DNA of 64,000 nucleotides from Oscillospiraceae bacterium (GCA_017537045.1 JAFYLN010000096.1:58253-122252), one strand, 5' to 3'. Positions 42,325 to 50,840 are shown, counted from the stretch's first letter. Notes: generated by a model from the letters alone, not told the origin. A program made the numbers and translations.

Positions 42325-43161
42325 TTATGCTGTGAGAAAGAGAATAAACGAAAACAGGGCAAGACCCAGATTATAAAAAGCGAACAGGTTAAAACCAATG
42401 TTAACAGCCAGGATACGCAAAATCTTAATTGCGAGAAAAACACCTGCAAATGCCGCAGCTGCTGCAAGGATGCAACAGATAATTGCACCAAAGCTGACAA
42501 TGCCAATATCATAGCTTGCCATGGAAACAACATCCATAACAGCCATGCATGCCGTGACTGCCATATGCAAAAGCAGCGCCATATTCAATGCAAAGCTACG
42601 GTCAGCACCGCGTAGCAACAAAACCGATGTAGTGGCACCAACAGAAGAGATGCCCGGGACAATGGCGGTCGCGCCGCCAAGACCCATAAGTAAGCCCTCA
42701 ACAGGAGAGAAAGAACGGGAGTCCTTGTTTCCCGAGGGCATGAGAACCGGCAGATACATGATGACAGCGTTCAGCAGCACAAACAGTGCAATCCAGTTCA
42801 GACTGTGATTCCAGGCAGATGTCTTCTGATACGCAAAGAAAGCCAGAATCACTGGAATGATCATCATCCGCAGTAGCTTGAAGTCCATCAGTGTGCGCGT
42901 ATCCAGAGGACGCTTTCTGCGTTTTTTCGGAATCCTTGCCAGACGGAGCTGGCGCGAAATACGCATAATGTGCCCCTGACAGCAATAGTAGAGGCCAGCA
43001 AACGTAGCAATATGGATCATAAACCGTAAAATAACGGGTTCACTGCTAAGACCGAACAATTTCAGCAAAATTGCTTTATGCGCCTGAGCAGAGACAGGTA
43101 GAATATCTGTCAGGCCGGAAACTAGACCAAATAGAAGGCTCTGGAGCCAATTCAAATCCAC
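42325..43161 (-). CDS. UppP/BacA-like membrane protein with degenerate active site
   Basis: A 278-residue polytopic protein with the order of the undecaprenyl-diphosphatase (UppP/BacA) family. The two active-site motifs are changed: the usual QGxTEFLPxSSSAH appears as SGLTDILPVSAQAH near 13-26, and PGxSRSGxT appears as PGISSVGATT near 170, so the catalytic Arg, one Glu and serines are lost. It may be inactive, act on a different substrate, or be a flippase-like paralogue. The start is GTG at 43161 behind GGAGGG; TTG upstream would overlap the ribosome site. It lies 13 nt upstream of ftsK on the same strand. Confidence 0.78.
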   Translation of the reverse strand: MDLNWLQSLLFGLVSGLTDILPVSAQAHKAILLKLFGLSSEPVILRFMIHIATFAGLYYCCQGHIMRISRQLRLARIPKKRRKRPLDTRTLMDFKLLRMMIIPVILAFFAYQKTSAWNHSLNWIALFVLLNAVIMYLPVLMPSGNKDSRSFSPVEGLLMGLGGATAIVPGISSVGATTSVLLLRGADRSFALNMALLLHMAVTACMAVMDVVSMASYDIGIVSFGAIICCILAAAAAFAGVFLAIKILRILAVNIGFNLFAFYNLGLALFSFILFLTA

Positions 43162-43238
43162 GTCTGTCCCTCCAATCAAAATTTTTACAGCTTATTATAC
43201 CATATTCTTACGAAGATTTCCAGTCCCCTTTTGTATTT

Positions 43239-43940
43239 TTAATTTTTCTTTCCGTTTTGCTCTTTTTGCTTGTCGATCATGCGGTGCAGAGCGGTCAGTG
43301 CATCGTTGAGACCGCCAAGTTTATCAATCAGACCGGAAGCAACAGCCTCCTTACCGTAGAGAATGGTGCCAACGTCTGTCGCCATCTCTCCCGTTGCCAT
43401 CATAAACTGTTCGAAGCGTGCTTTGTCGATTTTTGAATTGTTGGCAACAAACTCTACGATCTGCTCCTGAATCCGCTGGAAATAGCGGAATGTCTGTGGC
43501 GCACCGACCACAAGTCCTGTCATTCGAACCGGATGGACAGTCATGCTGGCTGTTGGGGTAATAAAAGACTTTTTTGTACAGACGGCAAGAGGAATACCAA
43601 TTGAATGACCACCACCCAGCACCAGAGATACCGTAGGTTTCTTCATTCCTGCGATCATTTCTGCAATGGCCAAACCTGCCTCAATGTCGCCACCGACTGT
43701 ATTGAGCAGCAGGAGTAAGCCGTCAATGTCATCGCTTTCTTCAATTCCTGCCAGCAGCGGCAGTACATGCTCATATTTCGTAGTCTTGCAATTTTCCGGT
43801 AAAACCTGATGGCCTTCCACCTGACCGATAATTGTAAGAGTGTAAATATTGCCATCCTTGCCTTTGGTCACATCCGAACCAAGTTGTACGATCTGCTGAC
43901 GATCCTGCTCCTTGTTATCTGCATTCATGTTTTGTTCCAT
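43239..43940 (-). CDS. ClpP-like protease, TepA type
   Basis: A 233-residue ClpP-fold protein (usual ClpP is about 195). Residues about 30-220 hold the fold: LLLLLNTVGGDIEAGLAIAEMIAG near 76-99, the nucleophile region LGGGHSIGIPLAV near 107 (Ser113), and MTVHPVRMTGL near 131 with His. TepA, the Bacillus homologue, has been linked to secreted-protein handling; whether this protein is active is not known. The start at 43940 follows AGGAGG; upstream in-frame codons overlap the divergent promoter. It precedes the uppP-like gene on the same strand. Confidence 0.85.
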   Translation of the reverse strand: MEQNMNADNKEQDRQQIVQLGSDVTKGKDGNIYTLTIIGQVEGHQVLPENCKTTKYEHVLPLLAGIEESDDIDGLLLLLNTVGGDIEAGLAIAEMIAGMKKPTVSLVLGGGHSIGIPLAVCTKKSFITPTASMTVHPVRMTGLVVGAPQTFRYFQRIQEQIVEFVANNSKIDKARFEQFMMATGEMATDVGTILYGKEAVASGLIDKLGGLNDALTALHRMIDKQKEQNGKKN

Positions 43941-43999
43941 ATCATATCCTCCTTTTATGCAGTATTTAGGATAACCCGATTCCTGCATGCAATTCATAC

Positions 44000-44028
44000 T
44001 TGCAAGGAAGGAAAAAATACTGTATAAT
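44000..44028 (+). promoter_or_regulatory. Sigma-A promoter of ybaK
   Basis: TTGCAA (44000-44005), 17-bp spacer, extended -10 TGTATAAT ending at 44028, 16 bp before the start codon. Confidence 0.75.
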
Positions 44029-44044
44029 AGGTATCGGTGATCAT

Positions 44045-44518
44045 ATGGCAACAAAAACAAATGCTGTTCGTCTGATTCAGCAGGCCGGCATCGCCTGCCG
44101 TGAAGCGTTCTATGAATTTAACGAGCATGACTTGAACGGCAATCATGCAGCTACAGCGATCGGAAAGCCCGCGGAAGAGGTGTTTAAAACCCTCGTAGCG
44201 CGGGGAGATCGGACAGGGATCAATGTGTTCTGCATTCCGGTATGCTGTGAACTGAATTTGAAAAAAGCAGCAAAAGCAGCAGGCGATAAAAATATGGAGC
44301 TTGTAGCCGTTAAGGAGCTGTTAGGTCTGACCGGATATATCCGCGGTGGCTGCAGCCCAGTAGGAATGAAGAAAAAATATCCGACTTACTTTGATGAAAC
44401 CTGTGAGCTTTATGATGAAATTGCCGTGTCTGCCGGGGAACGTGGTCACCAGATGTTAGTACCGCCTATGGATTTGACCCGTTATCTGGGTGCAAAGCTT
44501 GTGGATATTACGGATTAG
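44045..44518 (+). CDS. ybaK: Cys-tRNA(Pro) deacylase YbaK/EbsC
   Basis: A 157-residue YbaK-type editing protein: TGINVFCIPVCCELNLKKAAKAAGDK near 60-85, with catalytic Lys in the KKAAKAAG motif, and LLGLTGYIRGGCSPVGMKKKYP near 95-116 with the conserved GGxSPxG turn. It hydrolyses mischarged Cys-tRNA(Pro). The start at 44045 lies close behind its promoter, giving a very short leader. Co-directional with the small TSCPD gene 16 nt downstream. Confidence 0.94.
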   Translation: MATKTNAVRLIQQAGIACREAFYEFNEHDLNGNHAATAIGKPAEEVFKTLVARGDRTGINVFCIPVCCELNLKKAAKAAGDKNMELVAVKELLGLTGYIRGGCSPVGMKKKYPTYFDETCELYDEIAVSAGERGHQMLVPPMDLTRYLGAKLVDITD

Positions 44519-44534
44519 AGAAAGGAAAATCATT

Positions 44535-44780
44535 ATGCAGTACGAATACAAAACCAAAGGAACCTGCTCCCAGCGTATTTTCTTCGATGTTGAGAACGGT
44601 GTTGTCAAGAATGTTCAGTTTGTCGGCGGTTGCAACGGCAACCTGAAGGGTATTGCAGCCCTTGTTGAAGGCATGGCTGTAGAAGAAGTCATTCGCCGCG
44701 TAGAGGGTATCCATTGCGGCATGAAGGCTACCTCCTGCCCTGACCAACTGGCAAAGGCACTGAAGGAAGTAAACGCATAA
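44535..44780 (+). CDS. TSCPD domain protein (TIGR03905 type)
   Basis: An 81-residue protein containing the TSCPD signature itself (ATSCPDQLAKAL near 66-77) and Cys residues at NNGNLKG-adjacent GGCNGNLKGI near 33. The domain also occurs as a C-terminal part of class II ribonucleotide reductases. Role unknown; two conserved cysteines suggest metal or redox chemistry. GAAAGGAA precedes the ATG. It ends the ybaK operon at a terminator. Confidence 0.9.
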   Translation: MQYEYKTKGTCSQRIFFDVENGVVKNVQFVGGCNGNLKGIAALVEGMAVEEVIRRVEGIHCGMKATSCPDQLAKALKEVNA

Positions 44781-44797
44781 TTTGTTTCAAGATCGAA

Positions 44798-44835
44798 CAA
44801 AACTGGCAGGTTCAGAAATGGCCTGCCAGTTTTTT
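44798..44835 (+). terminator. Rho-independent terminator
   Basis: A 10-bp stem (44801-44810 with 44822-44831) followed by T6, after the TSCPD gene. Confidence 0.9.
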
Positions 44836-44863
44836 GTAGATGACTTGAAGATAATGAGAAAGA

Positions 44864-44881
44864 CCGCAGCTTTTGCTGCGG
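44864..44881 (-). terminator. Terminator of tgt-yajC
   Basis: A 7-bp GC-rich stem (44864-44870 with 44875-44881) with a TTTT loop; the reverse-strand T tract is broken (TCTTTCTC). Confidence 0.6.
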
Positions 44882-44904
44882 CCTTTCATGTATAACAATT
44901 TGGC

Positions 44905-45288
44905 TTACTTGCTCTTCTCAGCCTTCTTGGCGGCTTTAGCCTTGGCCTTGGCTTCCTGAGCTTTCTGTGCATCAGCCTTTGCAGCCTCAGCAGCAGTCTC
45001 GTTGGAGGACAGCGCCCACTTAGCCAGTTCCATACGAACCTGATCAGCAGAGGTCTCAATAACAATGTTGTTCTCCTTAACGTCAACAACAGTGCCAACG
45101 ATACCACCAATGGTGGTGACCTTGTCGCCCTTGCGGACAGAGGAACGCATCTGCTCAGCTTCCTTCTTTCGCTTGTTCTCGGGACGGATCAGCATGAAGT
45201 AGAAAACAGCGATCATCATGACCAGCATGATCATAGTGCTGCCCATACCGCCCATAGCATCAGGTGTGGTGGTCAGAAAATTAAACAT
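44905..45288 (-). CDS. yajC: Preprotein translocase subunit YajC
   Basis: A 127-residue protein: one membrane helix (about 16-35), then RPENKRKKEAEQMRSSVRKGDKVTTIGGIVGTVVDVKENNIVIE, the YajC hallmark. An Ala/Lys-rich tail follows (about 100-127). YajC associates with SecDF. It lies 69 nt downstream of tgt in the standard tgt-yajC order. GGAG precedes the ATG. Confidence 0.95.
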   Translation of the reverse strand: MFNFLTTTPDAMGGMGSTMIMLVMMIAVFYFMLIRPENKRKKEAEQMRSSVRKGDKVTTIGGIVGTVVDVKENNIVIETSADQVRMELAKWALSSNETAAEAAKADAQKAQEAKAKAKAAKKAEKSK

Positions 45289-45356
45289 GGATAAAACTCC
45301 TTCGTGAATAAAATCTTAATTATTATAACACTGTTTGGACAAAAAGCAAGCCCAAT

Positions 45357-46487
45357 TTAGATTCTTCTTCCTAACTTTTCAGAATATTCCCTCCGGAAAG
45401 CTTCGAAACTGCCCTCATCCAGAGCATTTCTGATCTTTTCCATCAGTTTATTGTAGAAATACAGATTGTGCATCACAGCAAGGCGCATGGCAAGCATCTC
45501 GTCTGCAATGAAAAGATGGCGGATATAGGCTCTGGAATAACGGCGGCAAACGGGACAGTCACACTTGGGATCAATGGGGTTTTCGTCCAGTTGGTACTTG
45601 GCGTTTTTCAGATTGATCGCACCTTCCCAGGTAAACAGGCGGGCGTGGCGGGCATTTCGAGCCGGCATAACGCAGTCAAAGAAGTCCACACCTCTCGCAA
45701 CAGCTTCGATGATATTGCTGGGTGTACCGACACCCATCAGATAGCGCGTTTTTTCTGCTGGCATATAGGGCTCTACCGCTTCGATGATGTCGTACATTTC
45801 CTGTGCAGTCTCACCTACTGCAAGTCCGCCGATGGCATAGCCGGGCAAATCAAGGTCTGCAATGCGCTTCATATGGTCAATGCGAATATCTGCGTAGGTG
45901 CCACCCTGATTGATGCCCCACAGCATCTGCTGCGGATTGACCGTGTCGGGCAGTGCATTCAGTCGGGCATTCTCGGCCTTGCAGCGTACCAGCCAGCGGT
46001 AGGTGCGGTCGACACTCTGCTGGACATAGTTGCGTGGTGCAGGATTCTCGATGCACTCATCGAAAGCCATGCAGATGTCGCTGCCCAGATTGGACTGGAT
46101 CTGCATACTCTCTTCCGGACCCATGAATATCTTGTGACCATCAATATGGGAAGAGAATGTTACACCCTCCTCTTTGATCTTGCGAAGGCTGGACAGGCTG
46201 AATACCTGAAATCCGCCGGAATCCGTCAGGATCGGGCCATCCCATGTCATGAATTTATGCAGACCGCCCATCTGCCGGACTACCTTATCAGTGGGGCGAA
46301 GATGCAGATGATAGGTATTGGACAGTTCTACCTGACAGCCGATGTTCTTCAGATCCTCGGCACTTAGCGCGCCCTTAATGGCAGCCTGCGTGCCCACATT
46401 CATAAATACAGGGGTCTGAACCGTGCCGTGGGCGCAGGTGAATTCACCGCGGCGTGCCTTTCCCTCTGTTTTTTTCAGTTCAAACAT
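45357..46487 (-). CDS. tgt: Queuine tRNA-ribosyltransferase
   Basis: A 376-residue TGT exchanging G34 for preQ1 in GUN-anticodon tRNAs. It has LTDSGGFQVFSLS near 89, WGINQGGTYADIRIDHM near 190 and GGLAVGE near 219, and Zn-binding Cys in DPKCDCPVCRRYSRAYIRHLF near 305-326, with nucleophilic Asp in DFFDCVMPARNARH near 262. GAGGTTAG precedes the ATG. A toxin-antitoxin module interrupts the usual queA-tgt neighbourhood just upstream. Confidence 0.97.
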   Translation of the reverse strand: MFELKKTEGKARRGEFTCAHGTVQTPVFMNVGTQAAIKGALSAEDLKNIGCQVELSNTYHLHLRPTDKVVRQMGGLHKFMTWDGPILTDSGGFQVFSLSSLRKIKEEGVTFSSHIDGHKIFMGPEESMQIQSNLGSDICMAFDECIENPAPRNYVQQSVDRTYRWLVRCKAENARLNALPDTVNPQQMLWGINQGGTYADIRIDHMKRIADLDLPGYAIGGLAVGETAQEMYDIIEAVEPYMPAEKTRYLMGVGTPSNIIEAVARGVDFFDCVMPARNARHARLFTWEGAINLKNAKYQLDENPIDPKCDCPVCRRYSRAYIRHLFIADEMLAMRLAVMHNLYFYNKLMEKIRNALDEGSFEAFRREYSEKLGRRI

Positions 46488-46609
46488 GAAACTAACCTCA
46501 CTTTACAGGATGCACATGGCATCCACGATGTTTACGGGATATAGGATATTCACCCATTATACAACACCATTTCTGCCATTTCAAGAAAATATCAGGCTAT
46601 TCATAGAAA

Positions 46610-46639
46610 AACGGGGCGGCTGCAACACCGCTCCGTTCT
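46610..46639 (-). terminator. Terminator of the toxin-antitoxin module
   Basis: A 10-bp stem (46610-46619 with 46628-46637) followed on the reverse strand by T4-5. Confidence 0.8.
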
Positions 46640-46654
46640 CATGCTAGTTTTCAA

Positions 46655-46876
46655 TCAGCCTGCGTACTGGGACAGATTATCCCAGTCAATGTCATCTTCC
46701 ACAAGAAATCCGCTGAGTTCTGCCTTTGCAATACGGTCCGCTTCGTCCGGAGTCACTTTCGTGAAATCAGGGTCCCATGCCCGTACCAGCTTTTTAATAA
46801 ATTCAAAAGCAAAATGCTGGTCTTCCTCAGGCAGCATATTCAGCATCCTTGCTGCACTCATTGCAATTTCAGACAT
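46655..46876 (-). CDS. Antitoxin of a type II module, RelB/unknown fold
   Basis: A 73-residue acidic protein with a helix-rich N-terminus (MSAARMLNMLPEEDQHFAFEFIKKLVRAW) and an acidic tail (FLVEDDIDWDNLSQYAG). It directly follows the toxin gene by 12 nt and has the size and charge of an antitoxin. A DNA-binding fold is not evident, and the family is not one I can name. AGGGGGG precedes the ATG. Confidence 0.75.
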   Translation of the reverse strand: MSEIAMSAARMLNMLPEEDQHFAFEFIKKLVRAWDPDFTKVTPDEADRIAKAELSGFLVEDDIDWDNLSQYAG

Positions 46877-46888
46877 AACGCTACCCCC

Positions 46889-47149
46889 TTACTTGTAGAT
46901 ATCTCCACGGTTGCCAATGTCAAGAATGAACAGAATCTCCACATTGTTTTCGCCACTATACTTATAGATGATTCGCCAGGAGCCAACTCTCAGACGCTTT
47001 CTGCTATCCGTATATCCTTGCATCACTTTGATGTCACCCACTGGTGGTGTCAGCGTCAATCCCTGAATCGCAGAGCGAATACGGCTGACCGATTTTGCAT
47101 CCAGCTTACTCAAAAATTTCAGAGCGTCCTTGGAGTATTTGATTACCAT
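46889..47149 (-). CDS. RelE/ParE-family toxin
   Basis: An 86-residue RelE-fold protein: MVIKYSKDALKFLSKLDAKSVSRIRSAIQGL, then GDIKVMQGYTDSRKRLRVGSWRIIYKY near 43-69 and a C-terminal ILDIGNRGDIYK. The conserved Arg and Tyr residues of mRNA-cleaving RelE toxins (RLRVGSWRIIY) are present. The toxin gene precedes the antitoxin, the reverse of most relBE loci but known for HigBA-type. The start at 47149 follows GGAGGCGG; the module has its own promoter. Confidence 0.88.
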   Translation of the reverse strand: MVIKYSKDALKFLSKLDAKSVSRIRSAIQGLTLTPPVGDIKVMQGYTDSRKRLRVGSWRIIYKYSGENNVEILFILDIGNRGDIYK

Positions 47150-47162
47150 ATGCTCCGCCTCC

Positions 47163-47213
47163 AATGTGTATTCCTTGTTACCTTTATCTTAACACATTCC
47201 AAGGTAAAGTCAA
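47163..47213 (-). promoter_or_regulatory. Toxin-antitoxin promoter with nested operator palindromes
   Basis: On the reverse strand, TTGACT (47208-47213) and TAAGAT (47186-47191) have a 16-bp spacer. Two inverted repeats overlap it: TTACCTT (47201-47207) with AAGGTAA (47178-47184) around the -10, and AATGTGT (47192-47198 side) with ACACATT (47163-47169). Such paired palindromes fit autoregulation by an antitoxin or toxin-antitoxin complex. Confidence 0.65.
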
Positions 47214-47454
47214 TAAATTAACCGTTAATTTTTTGTACACCGCCAAAAACGAATATTTATCACCAGAAATGGATGCAAATTTTGACCGTTTTTATAAACA
47301 TCGGTTGCGATGTTCATAGGAAGATTCCATATTTCAAAAAAACTGGAAAAATATGGAAATAAAATGCTATTAAAATATTCGAGCAATTCCGAACAAAATA
47401 CGTAACTTTTCCACACATTTTTCCAATGAAAAATGTGTGTTTTCTTCGTATATC
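47214..47454. other. AT-rich spacer between queA and the toxin-antitoxin module
   Basis: About 240 nt, AT-rich and without a supported gene. It contains an inverted repeat CCATATTT...AAATATGG near 47327-47360 and a strong hairpin at 47412-47439. An 80-codon reverse-strand ORF (47225-47467) overlaps the end of queA, lacks a ribosome site, and has no family resemblance; it is not called. Confidence 0.55.
47412..47439. terminator. Hairpin downstream of queA
   Basis: An 11-bp stem (CACACATTTTT with AAAAATGTGTG). It lies 15 nt after the queA stop. The T run is on the plus-strand side, so termination for queA (reverse strand) is uncertain. Confidence 0.5.
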
Positions 47455-48477
47455 CTAAATTATGCACATCGCATCGCCAAAACTAAAAAATCTGTATTTT
47501 TCTCTGACAGCTTCTTCATAAGCTGCCAGCACGTTTTCACGTCCGGCAAAAGCGGACACCAGCATAACCAGCGTGCTTTCCGGCAGATGGAAATTGGTGA
47601 TCAGGCCATCCATGGCTTTGAATGTGTAGCCGGGATAGATGAAGATCTCAGTCCACTTGGACTTTGCTTCAAAGCTGCCATCCTCATTGACAAGAGATTC
47701 CAGTGTACGGCAGGAGGTTGTGCCGACACAGATGACGCGGCCGCCGGATGCTTTTGTCTCATTTAAGATGGCAGCGGTTTCTGCGCTCATCATACAAAGC
47801 TCTGCATGCATATGATGTTCCAGAACATTCTCCGCTTTTACAGGCCGGAATGTGCCAAGGCCGACGTGTAGCGTTACAAAGGCAGTCTTAACACCCTTGG
47901 CACGAACCTTTTCCAGCAGACCTTTCGTCCAGTGCAGACCTGCGGTGGGTGCGGCGGCAGAGCCGACTTCGCGGGAATAAACGGTCTGGTAGCGCTCCTG
48001 ATTCTGTAATTCTTCCTTGATATAAGGGGGCAGCGGCATTTTGCCCAACCGTTCCAGCACTTCAAGGAAGATGCCTTCATAGCAGAATTCAATGACCCGG
48101 TTTCCGGTTTCCTGAACTTCAACCACGGTGGCCGTCAGCTCGCCGTTTCCAAAAATAACTTCATTGCCGACCAGCATTTTCCGACCCGGCTTGCAAAGGC
48201 ACTCCCAGCGCTTGTTGCCAAGATCCCGCAGCAACAGCACTTCCACTGCACCACCGGTGGGACGGTGTCCCAGAAGCCGCGCCGGCAGGACGCGGGAATC
48301 ATTCATCACCAGACAGTCACCGGGCTGTAGGTAATCGATGATCTCATAGAAATGATGGTGCTCCACCGCACCAGTTGCCCGATCCAGCTTCAGCAGGCGG
48401 GAAGAATCCCGCTGCTCCAGAGGGGTCTGGGCGATCAGCTCCTCAGGCAGATGATAATAGAAATCATGAGTTTTCAT
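47455..48477 (-). CDS. queA: S-adenosylmethionine:tRNA ribosyltransferase-isomerase
   Basis: A 340-residue QueA, forming epoxyqueuosine from preQ1-tRNA and SAM. It starts [29 protein letters not shown] with [20 protein letters not shown] near 66, [16 protein letters not shown] near 170-185 and [11 protein letters not shown] near 245, the family's SAM/transfer motifs. The start at 48477 follows GGAGGATTATGTC; an earlier in-frame codon is possible. Together with tgt (other side of the toxin-antitoxin module) it makes queuosine. Confidence 0.96.
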   Translation of the reverse strand: MKTHDFYYHLPEELIAQTPLEQRDSSRLLKLDRATGAVEHHHFYEIIDYLQPGDCLVMNDSRVLPARLLGHRPTGGAVEVLLLRDLGNKRWECLCKPGRKMLVGNEVIFGNGELTATVVEVQETGNRVIEFCYEGIFLEVLERLGKMPLPPYIKEELQNQERYQTVYSREVGSAAAPTAGLHWTKGLLEKVRAKGVKTAFVTLHVGLGTFRPVKAENVLEHHMHAELCMMSAETAAILNETKASGGRVICVGTTSCRTLESLVNEDGSFEAKSKWTEIFIYPGYTFKAMDGLITNFHLPESTLVMLVSAFAGRENVLAAYEEAVREKYRFFSFGDAMCII

Positions 48478-48584
48478 GACATAATCCTCCATTTTCTAAA
48501 CAGATACAGTATAGCGGATTCTTAGCCAATTTGCAACAGACAAAATCATACCAGCGGTCATAGATTGATACGGAGGTGAAGATT

Positions 48585-49454
48585 TTGAAAGAACCATTAT
48601 TTACGGGTGCCTGTACAGCACTGGTAACGCCGTTTCTGGATGGCGACGTAAATTATCCGATGCTGGAGCGTCTTTTGCGCCGACAGATGGATGCGGGAAT
48701 CGAAGCGGTTGTAATATGCGGAACAACGGGTGAAGCACCTACCCTTTCGGATTCTGAAAAGCTGGAGCTGTTTTCACGGGCAAAGCATTTTACAGGCGGT
48801 GCATGCAAGATCATAGCAGGAACCGGAAGCAATTCAACGGCTCACAGCGTGATGCTCAGTGCGGCTGCCGAAAAGTGCGGTGCTGATGCATTGCTTGTTG
48901 TCACGCCGTATTACAACAAAGCAACTGCCGATGGCTTGTATGCCCATTACTTAGCGGTTGCGCAGGCGGTGGATATTCCGATCGTTGTCTACAATGTGCC
49001 ATCACGCACGGGGCTGGACATTCCGGTTCCTGTTTATGAGCGGCTTTCTAGAATCCCCAATGTCGCCGGCACAAAGGAAGCGAGTACAGATATTACCAAA
49101 ACCACAAAAATTCTGCGCAGCTGCGGCAAGGAACTGCCCGTCTGGTCAGGAAATGATGATATGACCGTACCGATGATATCCCTTGGCGCAAAGGGGGTCA
49201 TCTCCGTGCTATCCAATGTTCTGCCCGTGGAGACGCAGGCCATGTGCCGCGCAGCACTGGATGGGGATTTTGATACAGCCGCAGCCCTGCAGCTGGAACT
49301 GCAGCCGCTGGTTGAGGCACTGTTCTGCGAGGTCAATCCGATTCCCATAAAAGAAGCTATGAAAATGATCGGCTATGATTGTGGCGGGTGCCGGATGCCG
49401 CTGAGTCCCATGAAAGAAGAAAACCGGAAAAGACTGCAAATGCTGCTGTCATAA
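48585..49454 (+). CDS. dapA: 4-hydroxy-tetrahydrodipicolinate synthase
   Basis: A 289-residue DapA in the lysine and dipicolinate (spore) pathway, condensing pyruvate with aspartate semialdehyde. GTTGEAPTLSDSEK near 44, YNVPSRTGLD near 134 and the Schiff-base Lys in VAGTKEAS near 161 are present. The start is TTG at 48585, 5 nt after GGAGGTGA; a GTG at 48576 would sit inside the ribosome site. Dipicolinate links it indirectly to sporulation. Convergent with the repeat lipoprotein. Confidence 0.95.
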   Translation: MKEPLFTGACTALVTPFLDGDVNYPMLERLLRRQMDAGIEAVVICGTTGEAPTLSDSEKLELFSRAKHFTGGACKIIAGTGSNSTAHSVMLSAAAEKCGADALLVVTPYYNKATADGLYAHYLAVAQAVDIPIVVYNVPSRTGLDIPVPVYERLSRIPNVAGTKEASTDITKTTKILRSCGKELPVWSGNDDMTVPMISLGAKGVISVLSNVLPVETQAMCRAALDGDFDTAAALQLELQPLVEALFCEVNPIPIKEAMKMIGYDCGGCRMPLSPMKEENRKRLQMLLS

Positions 49455-49458
49455 GGAA

Positions 49459-49490
49459 AGCGGCCCCAGATGGGGCCGCTGCTATAATTT
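49459..49490. terminator. Bidirectional terminator between dapA and the lipoprotein gene
   Basis: A GC-rich stem (AGCGGCCCC with GGGGCCGCT) followed by an A/T-rich stretch, between convergent genes. Confidence 0.8.
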
Positions 49491-49495
49491 GCAAA

Positions 49496-50827
49496 TTATT
49501 CATTATCTGGGATAGTTCCGTCCCAAGATTCCTGAATGGTTTCAAGAAGTGTACCGTCTTCAGCATATGTCCAGACCATATGTTCCCCGTTTGACCATGC
49601 TTCGCTGACGTTGGGATAACCGCTCGCATAATAGGTTGTCCGGGAAATAGAGCCATCCGGTGACTGATTGTAGGTGCTTATAATCATACCGTTGGAATCA
49701 TATTCGGAATCCGAAATGTTACCGTCCGGTGATTCATAGTGTGAACTCAAGATAGAGCCATTTACGCCATACGTGGAACTTGAAATTGTACCATCCGGTG
49801 ACTGAGTGTAACTACCTGTCATATTGCCGTCAGGATCATATGTGGTGACTGAAACGGAGCCGTCCGGCGACTGATAGTTGTTACTCACCATAACACCATT
49901 AGAGTCATATGTCGTGGTTGAAATAGCTCCATCAGTATACTTGCCGAATTCACTCGTGATTACACCGTTTTTGCAGCTCTTAAAATAGTATGATCCATCG
50001 AGATCGCTATGGCACATACCTGTAACCGCACCCTTTTCATACTCGTAATAACTGTACTGACCGTCGGCATATTTGGAATAAGATCTGTATTGTATACCAT
50101 CCTCGTAATAGTTCACAAATATATCGCCATTATCGCCCGACATATAATCTTTTACAACATATTTGGCTGGATCATCACCCAACATACCAACAATCGTAAC
50201 ATTTTTTGTAGAGAACAATGTTGTTGATCCGGCTGGAACCCAATCACCATTCTCATCTTGCTTTTCAGCAAATATCAACGATTTTTGCAGCTTCTGACCA
50301 TCTGTATGTCTGTCAGACATTAACTCAACATTGAAGTTTGGAATGACAGAAAGTTCGATCTTCTGCTCTGTAGAAAACTGAACACAGGGAACGCACAGTG
50401 ACGCAATCAGACTGGAATCAGCGATATCCGGATTCAAATCAAATACAACTTCACTGCCATCTTGCAGAATCTCCTGCGTGCAGGCAGTCTCCAGTATCAG
50501 CGCAATACCCTCTTCGTATGGCATATTTGCAACATCCAGCTGCGCAAAGAGATTCTGGGCAACTTCGTCGCAGTCATCCACGCAGACAATGTTCATATTC
50601 TCATCCAGATACAAGGTAAATGCGGCGGGAATTGTTACCGGAATGGCAAGGTCATAGGAAAAATCTGTACTTCCCTGCTTGCCAGAATCAGATTCAGCGG
50701 AAACAGAGCCAGCCGGACCACTTTCGGAGGATTTTGATTCCGCCTTCTCCGGCGCAGCCGCACCGCCGCAGGCACACAGGCCGAACAGTACCAGAATTAC
50801 CAGTAAAACACACAACAGCTTTTTCAT
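49496..50827 (-). CDS. Lipoprotein with tandem 23-residue YD-like repeats
   Basis: A 443-residue exported lipoprotein: signal peptide with lipobox LCAC (Cys20), a Ser/Glu linker to about 58, a mixed alpha/beta region (about 65-215; FTLYLDENMNIVCVDD recalls RsgI-type anti-sigma sensor domains), then at least four copies of a 23-residue unit with SPDG at 320, 343, 366 and 389 and related turns (YTDG at 297, WSNG at 412). The unit reads like x-TTYDSNGxxxSxYxQSPDG, resembling RHS/YD or MORN-type beta repeats. Function unknown; a surface-binding or envelope-sensing role is inferred. AAAGGAG precedes the ATG. Confidence 0.78.
   Translation of the reverse strand: MKKLLCVLLVILVLFGLCACGGAAAPEKAESKSSESGPAGSVSAESDSGKQGSTDFSYDLAIPVTIPAAFTLYLDENMNIVCVDDCDEVAQNLFAQLDVANMPYEEGIALILETACTQEILQDGSEVVFDLNPDIADSSLIASLCVPCVQFSTEQKIELSVIPNFNVELMSDRHTDGQKLQKSLIFAEKQDENGDWVPAGSTTLFSTKNVTIVGMLGDDPAKYVVKDYMSGDNGDIFVNYYEDGIQYRSYSKYADGQYSYYEYEKGAVTGMCHSDLDGSYYFKSCKNGVITSEFGKYTDGAISTTTYDSNGVMVSNNYQSPDGSVSVTTYDPDGNMTGSYTQSPDGTISSSTYGVNGSILSSHYESPDGNISDSEYDSNGMIISTYNQSPDGSISRTTYYASGYPNVSEAWSNGEHMVWTYAEDGTLLETIQESWDGTIPDNE
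49592..49939 (-). repeat. 69-bp tandem coding repeats
   Basis: Five near-contiguous 69-bp units (23 codons each) run from the codons for residue 297 to 412 of the lipoprotein. The most conserved core encodes SPDG. Nucleotide similarity between units (for example CCGTCCGGTGA recurring every 69 bp) suggests recent duplication and possible repeat-number variation between strains. Confidence 0.75.
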
Positions 50828-50840
50828 GGAAAGTTCTCCT

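Noticed and set aside
47225..47467. Reverse-strand open frame of 80 codons after queA
   Set aside because: Overlaps the queA end, AT-rich, no ribosome site and contains a strong hairpin.
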